Below, piece by piece: positions 21,956-32,390 of a stretch of DNA of 61,572 nucleotides. Under the pieces are notes generated by a model, which saw only the letters and a list, made by a program, of their open reading frames with translations, searched no databases and was not told the origin of the DNA. Every line of letters begins with the position of its first letter. The stretch's first letter is position 1. Both the position numbers and the translations under genes were made by a program. The DNA comes from Fragilaria crotonensis (lineage: Eukaryota; Bacillariophyta; Fragilariophyceae; Fragilariales; Fragilariaceae): positions 1 through 61,572 of the forward strand of contig JAKSYS010000360.1 in assembly GCA_022925895.1 (NCBI GenBank), given 5' to 3'.

Positions 21956-22815
21956 TTGGAAGAAATGATCATCACTCGCAGCATGCGAGGCCTGATAATT
22001 CTAATGGTCTGCCTATGTGCAGACTCGAATCCGATATCACAACGATTGGCCTTTCTCCACTCAACTCGTCAAGCAGCGCCGATTAATGCATCTACCACTG
22101 CCATGGCTAGCTCACAAGTTCCAACTCCACAAGTGACACATCCACTACCAGCACCAGCAGCGTTACTGATAACGATACCAACAATAATGCGAACTCTTCC
22201 AGTATCAGTTCCAAATCTGACATTGATCCTCGTCGAGAAATATCCATTTCAAAAACCATCTCCGTCCCCTTCTCACCTACCGTCGCCTTTGATGAATTTA
22301 GTGATTGGCCGCGTCAGGCCGCCTTTTCTCCATTCTTGCACAAGGTCGAGTACGTGATTCCGCCGGGAATGCACCCCGACGACGTTGACAAGTATTGGGG
22401 CGAAACGAGATGGCACATGCGCTTTCGCGGTCTGTCCTTTTCCTGGACTGCCATTTGCACCAAACTCGACCGACCCGGCGGTCGCATCGAATGGGAGAGC
22501 ACGTCGGGGCTGAAGAATTTCGGTAAAGTTATTTTTGAACAATTGGTGGTCGACCACGCTGCTACAAACAATAGCGCAGCAGGGACTGCCACTGGTACTC
22601 GCGGTGGTGAATCGCATGCTAAAATCACCTTTTGCATGACGTTTGTCGCACCACGCGTGGTAGCGAGTCTCTTTCGACGATCGAACGCTCTCGCAAACTA
22701 TGTTCAGGATCGCATGATTTCGGATACATTACACAACTTTCGCGATATCATTGCAGCCGAGAGATCACACCAACAACAGCAGCAACAACGCGGCGTTGCA
22801 GGAGATCTAGAATGA
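21956..22815 (+). CDS. Secreted or plastid START/polyketide-cyclase-like protein, one frameshift
   Basis: An N-terminal signal-like stretch (MRGLIILMVCLCADSN; ATG at 21956, 21965 or 21983) runs in one frame. From about 22105-22140 the coding continues in another frame, through a Ser/Thr/Asn-rich linker into a START-like domain to the stop at 22815. The domain shows ISISKTISVPFSPTVAFDEFSDW, FLHKVEYVIPPG, MRFRGLSFSWTAICTKL, GRIEWESTSGLKNFG and a long C-terminal helix (ALANYVQDRMISDTL), the pattern of polyketide_cyc2/Coq10-like lipid-binding proteins found in plastids and cyanobacteria. It probably binds a hydrophobic ligand; the ligand is unknown. The frame change sits in the low-complexity linker and may be an indel error. 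The gene converges on RPC4, 92 bp away. Confidence 0.62.
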
Positions 22816-22907
22816 ATGGGTATTACTATGGCGCAGTTACATGACAGAGGTGGTTGGATCGCTGTTTGCAGCAATTTAGTGAAAGCGTAGCATTAACCTA
22901 TTTGTCG

Positions 22908-24089
22908 TTATTCCGCAAATGCAGCAACAACGTTTGGCGTTACCACGACCGTCTTGCCGACAGTCCCTAATGGAACGTACTTTGCATTCGCAACGTCAAT
23001 CACCACGGCATGTTGCGCAAATCCACAAGGCAGTCCTTCCGAAATAAGAAACTTAGTACCACCCATATCTAGGACGGTCTTGCCGCTCTTGTAGATCGAG
23101 ATTTTCCCAAGTTTCCCAGCGTGAGCTCCCATGGTGTTATCAAACGCATTGGGGAGAATAGTTGGGATAGAGACGTCTGATGCGTCCACAACGTTGGGAC
23201 TAGCTGCGGACATGGCAACGTCTTCACTGGAAACAGCCGGCGGAGGGACGACAGCTGTGTCATAGGGTAGCCTTGTCGGGAATTGAAATAGGAACCAGGT
23301 TTTTTGTTCTTCCTTGCGAAGTGCCTCGTTGGTGCGAATATCCACAAAGGGTGACGATGTCTCAACACCTGGAACAAGATCATCCGACTTTTGGCGGTAC
23401 AATGAAGGCCTAACTTGAGCGGGACCGATCCCAACTGGCAATTGCGCTTCAGGAAATGGCAAACACGATGGCTGCAGCATCGTGGTTTGATTTGTCGACA
23501 TGCGTCGACGTCCCTTAATTTCATCCTCACTTGAGTCTGAATCGTAGGTATCAGGGATGGAGAATGTCAGATTCGGAGCGGCTGCCGCGTCCTCGTCAAT
23601 CATGGAGGCTGACCTTGCGGCCGTAAAATCGTCATCCTTGGCCCCCCTACTGTTGGACGCAGCCACGCCTCCTCCAATCGCCTCATCTAATTCTCCAACG
23701 ATCATCTCATCCGATGCTTCGTGCTTGCCTTCCATCTTTGTGGTTACCTTTTTCTTGCCACCGCCGGCTCCCTCGGAAGACGACGCGCCTCCTCCCGATG
23801 ATGATTTGGATTGTGCGGATGATCTTGATCGTGCCGATTCTGGAGCTGCATTTCCGGTAAAGAAAACTTGGCCCCGTGGCATGGGTGTTGCTCCTCGTCC
23901 ATACGGTTGTCGTCCTCCTCCCCGTCCACCTCTTCCAGAGCGTTGCTGTTGTTGTTGTTGTCGAGTGGCAGCGGAATCCTCCGCCGCCACCCTGGCGGTC
24001 AAAGTTGCTGCTGATGTTGCGCTACCTGGAACGATTCGTTTGGCAGGCTTTCGAGGTTTGAACCTTCCAGCTTGTGTCGGAGGAACCAT
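22908..24089 (-). CDS. RPC4: RNA polymerase III subunit RPC4 (Rpc53/POLR3D)
   Basis: An uninterrupted 393-residue frame. The N-terminal half is basic and Gly/Ser/Gln-rich (RSGRGGRGGGRQPYGRG), which is usual for this subunit. The conserved RPC4 domain fills the C-terminal third: WFLFQFPTRLPYD, then GKLGKISIYKSGKTVLDMGG, LISEGLPCGFAQHAVVIDV and VPLGTVGKTVVVTP. RPC4 pairs with RPC5 at the Pol III lobe and acts in termination and re-initiation at tRNA and 5S genes. Its length is close to human POLR3D (398). It reads towards the START-like gene and ends 92 bp from it. Start ATG 24089 gives a sensible N-terminus (MVPPTQAGRFKPRKPAKR). Confidence 0.88.
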   Translation of the reverse strand: MVPPTQAGRFKPRKPAKRIVPGSATSAATLTARVAAEDSAATRQQQQQQRSGRGGRGGGRQPYGRGATPMPRGQVFFTGNAAPESARSRSSAQSKSSSGGGASSSEGAGGGKKKVTTKMEGKHEASDEMIVGELDEAIGGGVAASNSRGAKDDDFTAARSASMIDEDAAAAPNLTFSIPDTYDSDSSEDEIKGRRRMSTNQTTMLQPSCLPFPEAQLPVGIGPAQVRPSLYRQKSDDLVPGVETSSPFVDIRTNEALRKEEQKTWFLFQFPTRLPYDTAVVPPPAVSSEDVAMSAASPNVVDASDVSIPTILPNAFDNTMGAHAGKLGKISIYKSGKTVLDMGGTKFLISEGLPCGFAQHAVVIDVANAKYVPLGTVGKTVVVTPNVVAAFAE

Positions 24090-26630
24090 GCTTTACTATA
24101 ATGATGCAAGTGTTGGAATTGTGTTCAGTGTGATGTCGTATCAGTTGGAAGGGGGGCGATGCAAGCAACGGAGGAAAGAGTACAGTGTAAATTGAGTTGA
24201 CCATTGGCAGTTATCGACACTGGCACTGGAGTACTGTCGTATGCTCTGGTAGACAAGCATCCACCACCTAAAATCATGAACGTGGGTTGTTGATTGTTAG
24301 TGTGCGAAAGTGCAGACACACCGACAACAACCGACGCAAGTGGTAGGACGAACGTCGAACTCCAGATGGAGATAATTTCTAACAGATTGGCTACCGCCCT
24401 TCACTTGTGGCGGAAATATAATCACGTGCCTCCACTATCATCATCTTCAGATGGCGGGTGCAGGCCATGTTCGATTTATTAGACCTATGAAGGTTCAATG
24501 CCTTTTCCTGCTTTGTGGCTGTGACATGCATGCCTCTAGTATCAACATTGTGAACCATTGACCAGGAGTGGCACTTAGTCAGACCTCAAGCATAGCTGAG
24601 GGTTGACGATTGGTCCAGATCAACAGATATTGTTAGGGTTCTAGCAGAACAGGCAGGTGCATTTGACCACCATCATTGATGGAACAAACTGCCTGTAAGT
24701 CAGATGAGGACCTGCTTTCTGGCCTAGTATCAGTCAAAGGTACTTGTTATCCGGGAAACAGACTGGTGAGGAATGCCCCGGGCACTGGAGACAACACACA
24801 AGTATGAATTTGATGCACTTCTCATGATGACCAGGTGCATGATTTTGAACACATGATTGGGAACACAGCAGGCACTGGCCCTCCTGTGACCATGATTTCT
24901 GGTGCTGTATGGCAAGATTCTTGAACTTGTAGTAGCAAATACATCATATGTAGAATGACAACTCCAACATCATTTCCTCTTGGAGATAGCAACCATTTGA
25001 GGACACTGATGGGGAATGCTGCCGCAGCCATGCATGATGAATGACAACAGTAGTACAGCAATGATGATGCATGTACATGTTGCCACCACATAGTAAGACA
25101 CAGCAACTAGTAGTAGTCTGAAGAAGAAAGATATAAATTGACACGCCAAGACATGGTACACTGAGTCTAAGGATTATCATCATTTGAGCATCTTGATCTA
25201 GAACCGTGCTGGCCTGCTGAAGATTCACTTGTGACATCGATTCTAGGATGGCACGTCCTCAACATGACAGGTCTAAGGATCGCGTGTTGCACAAAACAGC
25301 AGGTGGCTTACTTGGTGGATGCATCAGCACTGAAAAGCCTTCATCAATACCAGCAGGATTGTTTTACCATGTGAAGGCCGTTCACGGCGCCAACAAGGTT
25401 GACATGCAGTGCTTTGACTTCATGATGGAAGAAGTGCGGCTTCTGCACTGGAGGATTCTGGTTCTCGAGGATCAAGCAAGGGTTGGTGTATGTGCAGGAG
25501 AATGTACTAGCTAGTAGTATGATGCAATTTCTTTTCCACACCAGTCCCCATCCCTTGTGGCATTGTTGACATGGGGGCTTCTTGTTAATCACAGAAGAAG
25601 TAATGGCAAGCTGGCCTACCGGTGCGTGTGCCTATACCAGTGAGATCCATGATGATCACGAGGATCAGTAGTATATTTTCCCCTGCTGGTGCCTCTATGG
25701 ATGACACTCAAGGGTCACACCAAACCTACTCAGTTTATTTTAAAATGTAAGGGCGGGTACAACTAACTAAGAAATATGGTAGGTAGACCTACTAAGTCTT
25801 AGGAAGTCGGAAATGCATGTTAAGGAGAACATGCTTTTATGACAAGAAGCAGTTACCTGTTACTGGAGTAACGAAGTATATCATGACAATCCCGTTGGCC
25901 AGCAGCATTTTGGTCTCCACCGGTAATAGTACATAGCTACTCTACTAGCTAACAGCTAATAGTAGAGCGTAGTTTTGCACACCTATATGCCTATATCTTC
26001 GGAATACCGGGTACCTGGTACTGTACTCCTTCGTCCGGAGTACAATTAGTACAACTATCATACTGGATCTCGAAGGCGTACTGTAAATGATTATCAATCG
26101 GAGGCCATGCATATTCAGAGTACTACAGTATACAGTAACGGTCACAAAATGGATCGCCAGTATTCTACCCAACATCTCTCAATAAACTGACAATTAGGTT
26201 CACGAAAACGAAGTCAATTCTGTTGGTAGAGTCGTCACTGCGGGAAGCTACTTCAGCTCAATTGTGCTTGTTGGACTGTTGATGTGCCATGGACTGCCGA
26301 AGACAGCGACAAACGCTCTGGAGCCCTCTACTATTAGAGTTCGAGAAAAGGTATCGAATAGTGGGCTGAACCCTATCGGTGTGGCCTCGCCAGTGAGTCT
26401 AACCTGAAACCAGTTGCAAACACAAACGTAGAATACACTTGCAGTTCTCGAATTCCTCGTAAGGATCAAGGGCGTCGACAAGTATATCGCTCCTTAAGCT
26501 TTAAAGGAGTACTACGACCACACAATCCAAGAACAAACGTCCCGTTCAGAGTTTCGAAAAGCTAAAGCATTACCAGACACATTCATAATTTCGACAGATC
26601 ACATGCATCACCCAAGATCTTGCATTTCAC
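24090..26630. other. Intergenic/decayed DNA without recognisable gene
   Basis: 2.5 kb of lower-GC sequence. The longest forward frame, 25248-25514 (88 residues), has no motif I know. GTAC-rich stretch at 25920-26110. Some of it may be old transposon DNA, but I cannot show this. Confidence 0.4.
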
Positions 26631-27512
26631 TCAATGACCAGCTTTCAATGTGCGTACACTGTACAAAAGGGCCCTGACCTCGTCCAAACTGTGTTCAGAG
26701 TCCTTGACAGGCGTATGCTGGACGTCATCAACGAGCCGCAAGTCATGCTCTTGTTTGTCAATATCCTTTAGAGTGAGGCAGGGTTCGCGTGGCAAAGCAG
26801 GCTTGGGAGTGAACTCTTCTCCCGCACTGTTGAACTGCAGAAGCTCGTACAAGAGATCGTCATCTTGAGACAAGATTGTGCTGACACCCCTGGTCAGAAG
26901 CTGCACCCCGCGCGCAATGTACGATGTGCGGCGTTCCGATTCCGACAAGGAGACACGACATTGATCCAAGGAGTTTCGGACCTGACCCAGATCGTCCTTG
27001 AGGTTCCTGACGTTGCCCTTAACCTGCACCACCTCGTCGTGGGTTTGGTTCTGTCTATCGGCAAGGTCGTCCTGCTTCTTGCTCACTCCGAGGACTTCCT
27101 CCATCAGACTTTCCTTCAAGTTGATGACCGCTTTCCCAAGAGACGTGACAGCACGGCTGAAGACTGCGGTCGTCACCGGCAACAATCCCTTCGCGGCCTC
27201 AGGCAGGACATTGACAAGCACCATGTAGGACCCCCAACAGAATCCAGCACCTAGCACCAGTTGGACCACATAACCGGTAAACGATTTCCCGCCAGGTGAA
27301 TTGGTCACCTGATGGATAATGATGGGATTCTGCGACCTTCTATCGGAGCCCGACGGATGCTCTTGCACGGTCAAGAAGAACTGAGATCCCTTTTGGAGTG
27401 TGTAGAAGAACTTGTCAGGATTGCTGATCGCAAAGGCTCCCAGCCCCACCAGGGCCAGCTGGCCTAGAGGTAGGTGAACCGTTGCACCCTGTGCTGCTGT
27501 TCTTCCAATCAT
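26631..27512 (-). CDS. DUF1664-like membrane and coiled-coil protein
   Basis: An intact frame; I prefer the ATG at 27512 (MIGRTAAQGATVHLPLG) to the upstream 27575, giving 293 residues. An N-terminal hydrophobic helix (GQLALVGLGAFAIS) is followed by a second (YVVQLVLGAGFCWGSYMVLVNVLP, residues about 80-103). A long heptad-rich region follows (FSRAVTSLGKAVINLKESLMEE, KKQDDLADRQNQTHDEVVQVKGNVRNLKDDL). The order membrane helix, then K..W-like turn, then paired helices resembles plant DUF1664 proteins, which are uncharacterised. The match is by architecture rather than by a catalytic motif, so the family name is tentative; that it is a real protein with two membrane segments and a coiled coil is firmer. 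Confidence 0.6.
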   Translation of the reverse strand: MIGRTAAQGATVHLPLGQLALVGLGAFAISNPDKFFYTLQKGSQFFLTVQEHPSGSDRRSQNPIIIHQVTNSPGGKSFTGYVVQLVLGAGFCWGSYMVLVNVLPEAAKGLLPVTTAVFSRAVTSLGKAVINLKESLMEEVLGVSKKQDDLADRQNQTHDEVVQVKGNVRNLKDDLGQVRNSLDQCRVSLSESERRTSYIARGVQLLTRGVSTILSQDDDLLYELLQFNSAGEEFTPKPALPREPCLTLKDIDKQEHDLRLVDDVQHTPVKDSEHSLDEVRALLYSVRTLKAGH

Positions 27513-27575
27513 CTTGGAGGATCTAGGTAGGGAAAGGAGGGGGTGTTTGTGCTCGAGTAGTATCCAAGCTTGCAA

Positions 27576-28133
27576 TATCGTGATGGTGATTGGCTATCCC
27601 AGGGCCTCATTGATGGGTAGCGATAGTCCGATGAGTCCAATATTTCGTTTTGCACTTCAAGTGCCAGATGCCTGTACGGTACTGAAACCGCACGTACGTA
27701 TGATACGTCAAGTCTCCCATACACGTTTCGTACTTAATAAACATGATGGGATTCCTTCGTTTTGGCGACCGTCATAAAATGAACGACTGACTCAATGTAA
27801 TGGTTGTGTTTGTATAATTCGTGGAAAACAAGCTGTTTTCAAAAGCTGGTTTGACCACTTTTTGCAAATTATTCAGTTTGCACAAATCAACCCAAAAAAG
27901 GAGTTCGCATGGTGCTAGCCTACAGTCCACAGTCCACAGTACTCCTGGTAAGATACCAGATACGCAGTAGCACTACAGTCCGTACTCCATGCTACACCAG
28001 CTGCAATTCGATCGGAGTACAAGTATAAGTACGTACAGTAGCGCCAGGTGCACACTGGACCTTGGACCTGGAACGACACAAGCCAATCATCCCTGCGTAA
28101 CTGTAGTCGCAACAGAATCAAAAAGCATCCGAC
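27576..28133. other. Divergent promoter region
   Basis: Between the DUF1664-like gene and RRP42, both transcribed outward. A GTAC-rich stretch at 27930-28040; otherwise nothing recognised. Confidence 0.5.
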
Positions 28134-29102
28134 ATGGCAGCCTCAGCAACGCCTGATCCACAATCAGAGCCGGCGTCGCGCGTCGTTAGCAACATACCCA
28201 CACGAGTAATACCTTCCCTCTCAATAGCAGAACAATACTACATTCTGGAGGGTTGTCGCGACAACTGTCGCCTGGATGGTCGAAGCCGCACGTCCCTCCG
28301 ATCATTCTCTCTCTTGACAAGCGACCCCCTTATCCTTTCACACGGTTCCAGCCGTATTCTCGCGGCGGCTTCAAAAACTGAAATACTGTGTTCCATCAAA
28401 GCAGAACTTGTGCACCCGAGTGTTGAAGCACCCGCCCTAGGAGTCGTTGAGATTCACGTCGACATTGGCTCCGACTACGGCGACTATCGGAAGCGGCGTT
28501 TGACAGAACAACAGTTGGAAGCGTCTCTTAATTTTCTTCTGAAAGAGAACCTTGTACCGCTTTCATCTCTATGTGTGGTTCCAGGCCACTATGTATGGCG
28601 GCTGTATTGTGATTTTGTCATCCTCAAGTATGAAGGCGGCTCCGTTGTCGACATTGCGTCGCGAGCACTGCGAGGAGCGCTGTTGCAAACCAAACTGCCG
28701 TACGTGGTTCCACATTCTAACAAGGGGCAGGCACAAGTTGATTTGTCTGTTGATGGTGATATTCAAAAGGCGCGTGGCGTTCTAGAAGAAAGTGATACTT
28801 GTCCAGTGATTGTGTCTGTCGCCATTTGCAAGTGCCCTCCGAACAGTACACCTGTGCTGGTTCAGGATACTACGCTGGAAGAAGAGTTGTGCGCGTCGTG
28901 CATTGTGTTACTTGCGGTTACCCCCTCTGGTGCGGTGGTTTCCATTCAGAACGTTAGGGGATCGCTCCCGCTTGGACTTTTACCTGAAGTTACTGCTGCC
29001 GCTGTTCAAGCCGCAAGTCACGTTTTTGCCGCCATGAATACTGCAACGGTGACCACTCCGCACCGGGAAACGTTGTTGCAGCCCCAATTTCTAATTCGCT
29101 AA
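28134..29102 (+). CDS. RRP42: Exosome core subunit RRP42 (EXOSC7), RNase PH fold
   Basis: An intact 322-residue frame, no introns. Order of conserved parts: LSIAEQYYILEGCRDNCRLDGRSR (N-terminal PH-ring signature), SSRILAAASKTEILCSIKAELVHP, GVVEIHVDIGS, SLCVVPGHYVWRLYCDFVILKYEGG and ALRGALLQTKLPYV. Together these match EXOSC7/RRP42 better than RRP43 or RRP45. The eukaryotic exosome ring is catalytically inert and threads RNA to Rrp44/Rrp6; accordingly no phosphorolytic Arg/Asp set is expected. Length is near human EXOSC7 (291) with a short N-terminal extension. The gene converges with thymidine phosphorylase, only 35 bp apart. Confidence 0.85.
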   Translation: MAASATPDPQSEPASRVVSNIPTRVIPSLSIAEQYYILEGCRDNCRLDGRSRTSLRSFSLLTSDPLILSHGSSRILAAASKTEILCSIKAELVHPSVEAPALGVVEIHVDIGSDYGDYRKRRLTEQQLEASLNFLLKENLVPLSSLCVVPGHYVWRLYCDFVILKYEGGSVVDIASRALRGALLQTKLPYVVPHSNKGQAQVDLSVDGDIQKARGVLEESDTCPVIVSVAICKCPPNSTPVLVQDTTLEEELCASCIVLLAVTPSGAVVSIQNVRGSLPLGLLPEVTAAAVQAASHVFAAMNTATVTTPHRETLLQPQFLIR

Positions 29103-29137
29103 AAATTCAAGAGCTTGTATTGCGTTTACAACCATGA

Positions 29138-30514
29138 CTAACGCAGGGTTACTGGCATTTCAAACTCCGTCATTCCATCTTTTGTGACAATGTGGCTGAT
29201 TGAGGCAGGAATGACAGGCGGTTCCTCCGAGTAAACAATTGCTCCTTCCACTTGCACTTTGACCCGTTGTAGCACGTCCTCCCCCAGACTGGTGTGCAAT
29301 GTCACAACAGTGTCTCCCTTTTCAACGTGTTCACCTACAACCTTGTACAACCACAGACCGGCAAGCGCATCAACATCGTCAGTAGCAATTCGACGCCCAG
29401 CTCCGAGTAAAACGCTAGCTTGTCCTATCACTAGAGCATTCATATCGGATACAAAACCACCGTGAGGAGCAACAATGTCGCATTGAAACGGAGCGGAGGG
29501 GTAGCATTCTGGGTTGTCAACGACGGAAGTGTCGCCTCCTTGTGCCTCAACCATGTCTCGAAATTTGCATAGGACGACGCCACTTTCTAATAAACGGCAC
29601 AGTTCCCCAACGATATCGTCCATTGGCCTGTGGTCTTGAGAGCCACTCTGCCTCACCATTTGAGCAGCCTCGCATAACACCAATTGTTTGAGGTTTGACG
29701 CAGTGTCACTGCTCCCTCCCTTCATCATGTCCAAACACTCCTTGATTTCCAACCAATTCCCAATACCGCGTCCAATCGGAACATCCATGCGGGACAACAC
29801 TGCCGTGGTCGGGTTAAGATTGTTCATTTCTGCTGTATGGATGAGCGAAATAGCCAATTCGTGAGCATCTTCTACAGTGGTTTGAAAGGACCCACGACCA
29901 TATTTGACGTCAAGGACGAGAGAATCTGGATTTTCTGCGATCTTCTTGGAAAGAATCGATGATGTTTGAAGCGGAATCGACGATACAGTTCCCGTCACAT
30001 CACGCAACGCATAGAGCTTGCGATCCGCCGGCACCATCCTCAGCGTTGTCGAAACAATGCTGCACCCAATATCTTGAACAATCTTCTGGAAGTTCTCCTC
30101 CGTTTGTTGCACCTTATAGCCAGGAATCGATTCAAGCTTGTCCAGGGTCCCACCAGTGTGGCCCAATCCTCGTCCAGCCATCATGGGAACCTGGATCCCG
30201 GCACAGGCCACGAGCGGGGCCAGAACGATTGAAATCTTGTCCCCGACCCCTCCGGAACTGTGCTTATCGACTTTGGGAACTGACGATGAAGGCCATTGCA
30301 ATTGAAGTCCCGAATGGACCATGCACTTTGTCAAGATTCCAGTTTCTTCCAGCGTCATGCCTCTCCAACATACTGCCATGAGCCAAGCCGACATTTGATA
30401 CTCTGGGATCGATCCAGCGCAATACGAGTTGATCCACCAACTAAGCTCGGCCTCCGTATGAGGTCGAAGGTTGTAGCGCTTAGTTTCAATCATCGATGCA
30501 GCCGATAATGTCAT
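29138..30514 (-). CDS. Thymidine/pyrimidine-nucleoside phosphorylase
   Basis: An intact frame; I chose ATG 30514 (MTLSAASMIETKRYNLRPHTEAEL), 458 residues, although an upstream ATG at 30544 is open. The family signature KHSSGGVGDKISIVLAPLVACAG (phosphate and nucleoside binding) lies at about residues 85-107, followed by MMAGRGLGHTGGTLDKLESIPG, ALRDVTGTV and the KYGRGSFQ loop. The C-terminal domain has AGRRIATDDVDALAGL and the GEHVEKGDTVVTLH hammerhead-like segment. Bacterial DeoA is about 440 residues, so this is full length. The enzyme splits thymidine or deoxyuridine with phosphate to base and deoxyribose-1-phosphate (salvage). No plastid leader is evident. The sequence is bacterial-type. 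Confidence 0.92.
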   Translation of the reverse strand: MTLSAASMIETKRYNLRPHTEAELSWWINSYCAGSIPEYQMSAWLMAVCWRGMTLEETGILTKCMVHSGLQLQWPSSSVPKVDKHSSGGVGDKISIVLAPLVACAGIQVPMMAGRGLGHTGGTLDKLESIPGYKVQQTEENFQKIVQDIGCSIVSTTLRMVPADRKLYALRDVTGTVSSIPLQTSSILSKKIAENPDSLVLDVKYGRGSFQTTVEDAHELAISLIHTAEMNNLNPTTAVLSRMDVPIGRGIGNWLEIKECLDMMKGGSSDTASNLKQLVLCEAAQMVRQSGSQDHRPMDDIVGELCRLLESGVVLCKFRDMVEAQGGDTSVVDNPECYPSAPFQCDIVAPHGGFVSDMNALVIGQASVLLGAGRRIATDDVDALAGLWLYKVVGEHVEKGDTVVTLHTSLGEDVLQRVKVQVEGAIVYSEEPPVIPASISHIVTKDGMTEFEMPVTLR

Positions 30515-30544
30515 GGTGCAATGAATGTGATGTCGGGAGTGCAA

Positions 30545-30900
30545 TCGCCCCTCACGTCAAATAGATGTTCGTCACAATGCGGTGAGGCAACGCTGGGTCA
30601 AGCAATGCGATTGGCATGTTCTTGTACTACGTAGGATGTGATATGGTGATGTGCGTGATGTAGAGTTGTGCTGTTGTGCTCCAAAGATACTCAGAACTCG
30701 GACTAGCACACGGTACTCTACCGTAGTACTGAGTGCCTACATGGTACCGTCGGACGAAGATCCTCATACTTACGCCGGTGGAACTTGTTCTACGGTAGAA
30801 TTTATCAGTGCGTCTGGTACCATACAACTCTACCTACAACATATCTCTTGGCACGATTCTGTATTTGCGCTGTGTTCTCTTGTCATTCATGGTGTATATA
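30545..30900. other. Intergenic, promoter side of thymidine phosphorylase
   Basis: Contains TACCGTAGTACTG and other GTAC-type repeats at 30700-30830. No gene seen. Confidence 0.5.
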
Positions 30901-30929
30901 CTCTAGCCTTGTTAGCATGTTCAACTTTG

Positions 30930-31200
30930 TTCCCCTCCCCTTTCCTCGTGGCTCCAACGAACCTCGTTTCGTGGCTCTCATCTTCTCGAGAGTCTCTTCC
31001 AATAGCTTATAAGATTTCATGCGGTCTTGTTCACTAGCAAACTCTTCATCTACTATTCGCGAGATGGCTTCGCTTCCCTTCTCTCGACACGAATCCATTA
31101 TCTGAGAATGGATCAATTCTCCATGACTGCTCACACCACGCACAACGGCATCACAAGTCTTGGCGATCTCAATGGTCCCAAGAATCGCGATAACCACGTT
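30930..31200 (-). pseudogene. Orphan C-terminal fragment of the fucosyltransferase-like gene
   Basis: This minus-strand stretch encodes VIAILGTIEIAKTCDAVVRG and CREKG..EEFASEQDRMKSYKLLEETLEKMRATKRGS. It is clearly the same sequence as the last 90 residues of the fucosyltransferase-like gene at 2850-3134, about 28 kb away, with roughly 75-80% identity by eye. Nothing of the rest of that gene is present: homology stops abruptly at about 31195, only 27 bp from the stop codon of the UPF0489 gene. An isolated 3' end duplicated by ectopic recombination or retro-copying is the simplest reading. Confidence 0.75.
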
Positions 31201-31226
31201 TTGCCAAGACATCGATCATAGAACCG

Positions 31227-32390
31227 CTAGCCCTCCCCCAAAGTTGAGCCTTCCCAATCACCGTAATCCTTCACGACTCGCAAGATACAGCGTTTCTCTT
31301 CACCACAAGCGATACCACAAAAGTGCACGTGGAGCCTTTGCAGCAAATCTTCCTGAATTTGCTCAACCAATTGTACGGGACAGAAGCCATCATTGGCACT
31401 TCGTGCGATAGTCACCAGAAATGGCAACGTACTTGCGCACTCTCGGATTTCCAGAATGACCTCATCGATTCGTCGCTGAATTTCGAAATACTCGGGAACA
31501 TCTGTTTCATGCGGCATGGCCATATGTGGCAAGGCCTCTATCGTCATGCTCGCGAGTTGATTTGCATTTTGGGCCGTATCCAGAATCTGACGAATCTGAT
31601 ACACTTGACTGTCCACCTCACCCTCACGACAGAGGAATCGACTGAGTGCTTGGCCTTGGTCTTGATTCGTCAATAACAGTTCGAACGCCTTGTGGAAGGA
31701 GCGTCGTTCGGTACGATAGTTCCCATGATGATTAGCGATCTGGAGGCCCTTGTTCGATATTGAAACAATCAGCGAGGAAAATTCGTGATTGACCAGTTGA
31801 AGATCGCGCAAAAACGGATTCTGACAAAGAAAATAATCCAGGCATAAATCCAACATCCAGGGAGTATTCACTTTTGCAATATCATGACCGACATTCTTAA
31901 CGCGAAGGTGAACGGTTTGCGAAAGTTGCAACCGGTTGGTTTCCACCACCACGTCATCATCCAGATAGTATGGATGGCGGTAGTCAACTCGCATTGTTTC
32001 GTCGTTCATGTCAAGAAACGATTGCAATGGCTGTCGTGAGATGACACCAACGCGAAAACGGGCTTCGCCAAGTGCGAATTGTTGACACAGTGGTCGCTTC
32101 ACCCAAACAATGTTCTCAAGTTTGGCGGCCAACACCAATGGCAGGATCCACTCCGCAATACCTGATGAGGTCTCATCCAGATGGTCATAGAGGGTCTTTT
32201 CAGAACCTCTGGGCGTGAAACACAGCTTTGCAGGCATTTCGTTGGGGCATGCCATGTCGGGATGTGAGTCGAAATGAACCAACGTCCAGGTTGACAACAG
32301 GAGTCGCTTGTCGTTTCGTAGCACGTAGTGAACATGCTCCAATGCATGCTGGTGCTGTTCAACGACAACCAGAGGGAGCGTCGTTGTCAT
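31227..32390 (-). CDS. UPF0489 family protein (C5orf22-like)
   Basis: An open frame of 467 codons. The first Met that starts conserved sequence is at 32390 (MTTTLPLVVVEQHQHALEHV), giving 387 residues; upstream open codons are probably 5' UTR. Family features: LLLSTWTLVHFDSHPDMACP near the N-terminus, SGIAEWILPLVLAAKLENIVWVKRP, and TPWMLDLCLDYFLCQNPF in the middle, which corresponds to the L.LD.F.NPF element of UPF0489. The DSHPD and D.CLDYF acidic clusters look like metal ligands of an arginase/deacetylase-like fold, but no enzyme activity is established for the family. Its stop lies 27 bp from the fucosyltransferase fragment. Confidence 0.75.
   Translation of the reverse strand: MTTTLPLVVVEQHQHALEHVHYVLRNDKRLLLSTWTLVHFDSHPDMACPNEMPAKLCFTPRGSEKTLYDHLDETSSGIAEWILPLVLAAKLENIVWVKRPLCQQFALGEARFRVGVISRQPLQSFLDMNDETMRVDYRHPYYLDDDVVVETNRLQLSQTVHLRVKNVGHDIAKVNTPWMLDLCLDYFLCQNPFLRDLQLVNHEFSSLIVSISNKGLQIANHHGNYRTERRSFHKAFELLLTNQDQGQALSRFLCREGEVDSQVYQIRQILDTAQNANQLASMTIEALPHMAMPHETDVPEYFEIQRRIDEVILEIRECASTLPFLVTIARSANDGFCPVQLVEQIQEDLLQRLHVHFCGIACGEEKRCILRVVKDYGDWEGSTLGEG

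Noticed and set aside
23557-24195. 212-codon forward frame opposite RPC4
   Set aside because: Low-complexity antisense shadow of the Ser/Gly/Gln-rich N-terminus of RPC4.
26865-27254. 129-codon forward frame opposite the DUF1664-like gene
   Set aside because: Antisense of a coiled-coil coding region with no motif.
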